NCBI GenBank assembly: GCA_905221605.1 | Contig: CAJNDS010001112.1 | Coordinates: 1,433,972 to 1,497,971, forward strand | Direction: 5' to 3' | DNA from: Symbiodinium natans | Lineage: Eukaryota > Sar > Dinophyceae > Suessiales > Symbiodiniaceae | DNA length: 64,000 nt | Translations under genes and position numbers: made by a program | Part shown: piece after piece, positions 53,101 through 59,100 of the stretch | Layout of the letters: the number at the start of each line of letters is the position of its first letter | How positions within the stretch are numbered: position 1 is the first letter of the stretch | The notes under the pieces: model-generated | Databases searched by the model: none | What the model was told of the DNA's origin: nothing | The model's input: the letters and a program-made list of their open reading frames with translations, nothing else

Positions 53101-56100
53101 AGGGACCGCTAAAAGACCGTAGTTTTGCGCACTGACCATATGTAGGAGTCTTTCGATGAGGATGGGTTTTGTCCTGGGTAATGTCATATTCGAGGTATAC
53201 AAGGGATTGTGAGGGGATGTCGCCAGAAATTTGGGATGTTCCCCCTTATACTAACAGTCCTTCATAGGGATTCGAATGGGGGGTACCCCTAAACTCTCGA
53301 CCCTAAACCCTAGACCCTAACCCCGGTTAGTATAAAGGGGATCATCCCAACCCTAAACCCTAAACCCTAAACCCTAAACCCTAAACCCTAAACCCTAAAC
53401 CAGCAGCCATTCAGGGGCCTCAACTCGGCTTGGGCCTGTAACATCTCGCCCAGGCTTCGAAGGCTCTGTGGCCCCTGAGGTTCCCTGAGGGCCCCCAAGT
53501 TTAGGGTTTAGGGTTTAGGGTTTAGGGTTTAGGGTTTAGGGCTTCGGGTGTTTTAGGATTCAGGGTTTAGGGTTTAGGGTTATAACCCTAACCCACCCAG
53601 GGCTTTGCGAGCGCGTGATGGGCATGGTGTCGGTCACGGAGGGCTTCAAGTTTGTCATGGACAATCAGGCGCATGGCTCGAGGTGTGTCAGGAGGCTACT
53701 ATTTTTTTCCTCAGTATGCCAATATGGCAATGTAGCACAGTCAGGAAAGATTATCCATATAGCAGTATCATGATATAAGTGTACAGTTTAAGTAATAAAA
53801 AATTAATAATGCAATAGAAGTTCACAATCCAATGTCTAGTAAGAGTGTCAACTAGGGCCAGATGCTTCTATGAGCCGACTGTGAGGGGTATCCTTGGTCC
53901 TTCAAGAGGCAGGCTTGGGAGTCTCGGGTTTAGGGTTTAGGGTTTAGGGTTTAGGGTTTAGGGTTTCGGGTTGAACAAGTACCCTACTAAGCCCTGGACT
54001 CTCAGCCCCAAATAAGCGCCCCACAGCCTGAGAAACATGTCACTTGCGAGCGGAAGGTGCCAGCTTTCTTCCCGCAAAGCAAGCCTCCTGGCTAGCAGGT
54101 CTCGGAGGTTCATGGGTAGTCACCTCACTTCGAGGTCTGCTCACAACCTACCTAGAGGACTTCGGGGGGCTTATCAGTACGCTTAGGATTGGGGTTATAA
54201 GTACCCATGAACCCCCGCAAGGCCCTGTCAGGCTTTGGGGGACACGGACATCCCCAAGCTCCTATGGTTTAGCGTTTAGGGTTTGGGGTTTAGGGTTTAG
54301 GGTCTAGGGTCTTCGAAACCGTCACTCCTCTCGTCGAACATGTGAGGCAGCTACTACAAATGGGGCAAAACCATGTGTGTAACCTCAATTGCATCAAAGA
54401 CCTCCTCCTGCTGCCGTGGGTGGGTCGAGGGGGTGGGTACCCTAGACTATAAGTTTAGGGGGCTGGGTAGGAGATGTTTAACCTTTTTGGTTATGCATAT
54501 AGTCCTACAAAATTTAAACAGGTTAACCTTTGTTTGGGCTGTAGGGTATTCGGCCCCTAAGTAAGGAAGGTTGGGGCAGGCTTGAACAGAGACCTCCGGA
54601 AGTGTTACACAAAGACGCCCCGTTGCGCATCTCAGGTTCGTCTTGGTCGTCGGCGCAGGGGGCCAGGTGCGAGTTATCTGGGCTGCCTTCATCACCAATG
54701 ACCCTTAGTAGCTGAAGGAGTACACTTTATCCACTTTTTGGGAGAATCTAATCCCCTATAGTACTGAAAGTTGTATACATTTTTTGGGCTTATGAACTCA
54801 GGAACTAAGGACCCGAAACCCAACATGAAAAGCAGCTCGGCGCGGAACAGCGGCGCTTGGCTGCCCCCTTGGGTGCAGAGCTTCTTTTGCCTGGGATGGA
54901 GATCGGATGCGTAGGGGCTTCGTCGATGTGCGAAGCAAGCAGATGACATGCGAACCCCAAAGTTCTCGTTGGGGTTTAGGGTTCAGGGTTTAGGGCCAAG
55001 GGCTTGTGGGTTACTCATGTTCAGGCCTAAAGCTCTGCGAACGCAAACGGTGTCAATTCCCCCCCCCAAAGGAATATATAATAATAATAATAATAAAAAT
55101 AAATCAAAAAAAGCCGCAGATGAGGCACTGCTTACATCCTGAAGCTGGTTTCTGACGATCTCAACTCAGAGGCGGTGGCCGACGAGGACGCTCGGATGCA
55201 TATGAGGGCGGGGGAATGACAAATAGGTTTAGGGTTTAGGGTTTAGGGTTTAGGGTTTAGGGTTTAGGGTTTAGGGTTTAGGGTTTAGGGGGTTCAGATC
55301 TTGTTTTTGCTTCTGCGCCAGGGTCTCAAGGACGCCAGTCCCGAGCCGACCCTGAGCCCTAAGCCCTAAACCCTGTTACAGGCGGGTGGCAAAAAACCCT
55401 GTTCCAGGTGGCAAAAAAAGACCCTAAACCAACAATGCCCTTACAACTAAACCCGAAGCAGAAGAGCAACGCCTCAAATAAGCTTGCTTGGCTTCCTTTC
55501 TGTCTCAGGGCGGACTCCCGTCAGCCTTCTTTGTGTGTACGTCGTCGTCCACCCCACCCATCCCGAACATGTTTGCTGGCGTAACTTTTGGTGTTCCGCT
55601 TCATGGGCATACTGGATCTAGGTAGGACATCCGGGGGATATTCCATTTTTACCCTGCTTGGCCCAAAGAGCCCAATACCCCTTAATTAAGGAATATACCT
55701 TAAACCATATTAAGAATCCCTATATAGACTAAGCAATATTCCCTGGTAGGGGTTCAGGGGTTTAGGGTTTAGGGTTTAGGGTTCCTATGCGTTTTGTGCT
55801 CTGTCAGCCAGTTCAGGGCTCCTCCTCGACCTCCTCCCCCGCCACAGGGTGTACGAAATGCACCCCAGCATGGGGATCGTCTATGCCTAAACCCTAACCG
55901 TAAACCCTAAACCCTAAACCCGGACCACAAACCTTCATAGGACCCATTTCTTCCCCAAATGTAAGATGAAGGTTTGATGAGGTTTGCGAGGAGCTTTCGG
56001 AACCCACCTAGTCTCGTGCGCACTATCGGGGTCGGAATAGACACGAATCGTATTCCCTTATGGCCCCTTTATGGTTATTCGATAACAACTCCCAAATCCT

Positions 56101-59100
56101 TATTTTAATCATGAAGGCCCCTATATCATTAGGCTGAGAAGAGGGGAGTCAGCATGGACTTCGTGGGCATCAACGCCAAGGCGGAGATTACAGGGTTGGC
56201 CCAAGCGCACAGCCTTCGAGGCTTTAGGTTCAAAGCGTAGGGCTGCTTTTCTGTGCTAGAAAATTTGAGAATGTTTCGGGATGTTTGAATTTTGTAACAC
56301 TAAATCCTAAACCCTAAACCCTAAACCCTAAACCCTAAACACTATGAATGAAAGAGTTTTACCTTTGTTAAATGTTGGTGATGTTTGACTGCACTCCGGT
56401 TGGAACGTAGCACCCTCTGCTGGACGGCAATCCTGAGTGGAGGACTTCAGATGCAGAGGGAGTCCCCTATACTGTACAAATGCGCTGACAACCTCGGTGA
56501 TTCCCTGAGATGTTGTTGTCTTTTTGTCTGGAAACCTTTGGAGGTTTCCGACTAGGGGAGACTCACGTGAGGTTGGATCGGGTAGTAGTGGTGCACTGAA
56601 TCGGCTATTTCCCAGCATTGAAGGGGTACGGGGGGTTGAGTGTTAGGTATTGATAGCGTTGTTTTGGCTTTAATAGGAGGGAAATAGCATGCAGAACGGC
56701 AGGTCCGGTAGTGGACCCCCTTTTTCCGACACAGACGTCTCATCGACATCACCCTGCCTTGCGGTTCGGCCAGCTATGCGGGAGCGAAAAAAACCCTAAA
56801 CCCTAAACCCTAAACCCTAAACCCTAAACCCTAAACCCTAAACCCTAAACCCTAAACCCTAAACCCTAAACCCTAAACCCTAAACCCTAAACCCTAACCC
56901 TAAAACCTAAACAAAGGCTGGCAGGACGGCTGGCATGTGATCCATCACATTTAGGGTTCACTTGAGGGGGAAGGTCCTCCGAGCCTCAACCCTGCTGTTG
57001 GGGTGGACCTCCACACTTCCGCTTCGCTGGCCTTGGCCCTCTTAAGTTCCACGCAGCCTTGGGGATCCGTAAACCCTAAACCCTAAACCCTAAACCCTAA
57101 ACCCTAAACCCTAAACCCTAAACCCTAAACCCTAAACCCTAAACCCTAAACCCTAAACCTAAACCCTGCCAGGATGGAGACCTCCAGGTGTACCTCACGC
57201 AGAAGCAGGCAGCAATACCTGCATGAGCATGCTCTCCCAGCAGCCCCCTAAGCAACCCCTTGCAACCCCCCGACGCAAATTGCTTCGACATTATTCTAGG
57301 CTGTCCCTTCGGACCCTTTCTGACATGTCCTGAGGGGGCTGAATACCCTAGCCCTAGCTCCAAAAAGGTTAACCTTTGATATATGGTAGTCTAGATAACC
57401 TGTCCCAAATAGTAGGAAGGTACCCCCCAAATAGTAGGAAGATACCCCCAATATCGGAAACCCCCATATCTTCCAAGGTAGAGAGTACAGAAAGTCCCTA
57501 AACCCTAAACGCTAAACCCTAAACGCCCCCAGAAAAGTGATGCCTAGCCTCTCAGCTCCATCACGTCATGCAACCAAGGTTTGGTTCGGTGTCCCGAGGA
57601 AGTTTGAAGTGGTTGCTAGAGCATGAACTCACGAGGTCATGCGGTTTAGGGTTTAGGGTCTAGGGTTTAGGGTTTAGGGCTTCAAAGGGTTAAATCTCTG
57701 GGACGCCGTTTATCTGGGAATCTCTTTGCCACATGTCGTACCCAAATCCCGAAAATCTTAAATGGCTGCGGCGATTTTGGCTGAAGCAACTTCCCAGCTT
57801 CTAAAGCAGTCGGATCGCAATCTCCCTCCTTGTCAGCATGGGTTGCCAGACCAGCAAGGTTGCAGCACCCGTGGCTGTGGAGAAGGTGCCCATCGCAGTG
57901 ACGGAGGCACCCGCCGACTCGAAGACTTCCACCGAGGCGCCTGCCGCCGAGGCGCTTCCCTCCCAGGACGCTTCCCCCTCCGCGCAGGAGAAGGCTGAGG
58001 AGCAGAAGGATTCCGTGGCCGAGCCTTCCGAGGTCAAGGAGGCCGTGCCCGCAGTGGAGGAGTCCGTTGCGGAGGAGGTGGCCAAGGAGGAGGCCAAGCT
58101 GGACGCCGTGGTGGAAGCTGTGGCGGAGGCTGCGGAGGCGGCGAAGGAGGAAGTTAAGGAAGAGGTGGCGAAGGCAGAGGTGAAGGAGGACGTGGCCGAA
58201 GTCACCGACAAAGTCAAGGAGGGGGGTTTCCGAAAATCGGGGACCCCTAAGATCGACCCCCTAAAGAGTTTAGTAGGATCCCCCTTATATTAAGGACCCC
58301 AAACAAAAGGCGCCACCAGTATCGTAAGTCCCCAGGAGGAGCTGAAGGAATTCAAGACGGAGGTCGCCGACCTACCCAAGGTGATGGATGCAGCCTTGCA
58401 GGGTGAGGCCAAGACACCGACTCTCTGTCATAGTGGGGCAACGTTTTACAGGTTTTAGGCTACTTAAACTCAATAAGGAATTCTTTTATACTTGTAAGGG
58501 TACTTAAACTCGATAAGGAAAAGAAGTGTAGATTTTCAATGCTATCCACTCAGCCATGAACTAGGACTTGCGATCTCTTCGGCATGTGTGGCCCATGAGA
58601 AGCTGCGCCCAGTACAGACGTGTTTGTGTGGGCGGCGGGCGGACCTTTGAAGAGGTTGAGTGACAGGGGGCCAAGGGGGTCGCGCCGCCCCAGTACAGAG
58701 AAGCTGCTTCGGGCTTTTCGCCTGGAGATTCCGGCTGGATTTTGTCACAGTGCTTTCATGTTCCAGGCTCCACGGCAAGATAGGCTGTGGAGAAATTCGT
58801 CTGGCCCACGGATGCTGACGCCACCTTGCAACCCGCACATCAGCGTGCACTTTTGGCTGGCCGAAGTCACGACGATGTTCGTGACTAACATAGGGTTTAG
58901 GGTTTAGGGTTTAGGGTTTAAAGTTAGGGTTGTCTCAAGATTCTATGTCGGCGCTTGCTTCCTGACTTGAGGAGGTGGCCTTAATTACAGCTCGGACATC
59001 GTACCAGAAGCCTTGCCCGCGCATGCCATTCACAAACGACACTCCTGCGAGGATGCCTAGCCTTTCTCAGCCTGTCCTGCCCAATCCTGGTTTAGTGTTG

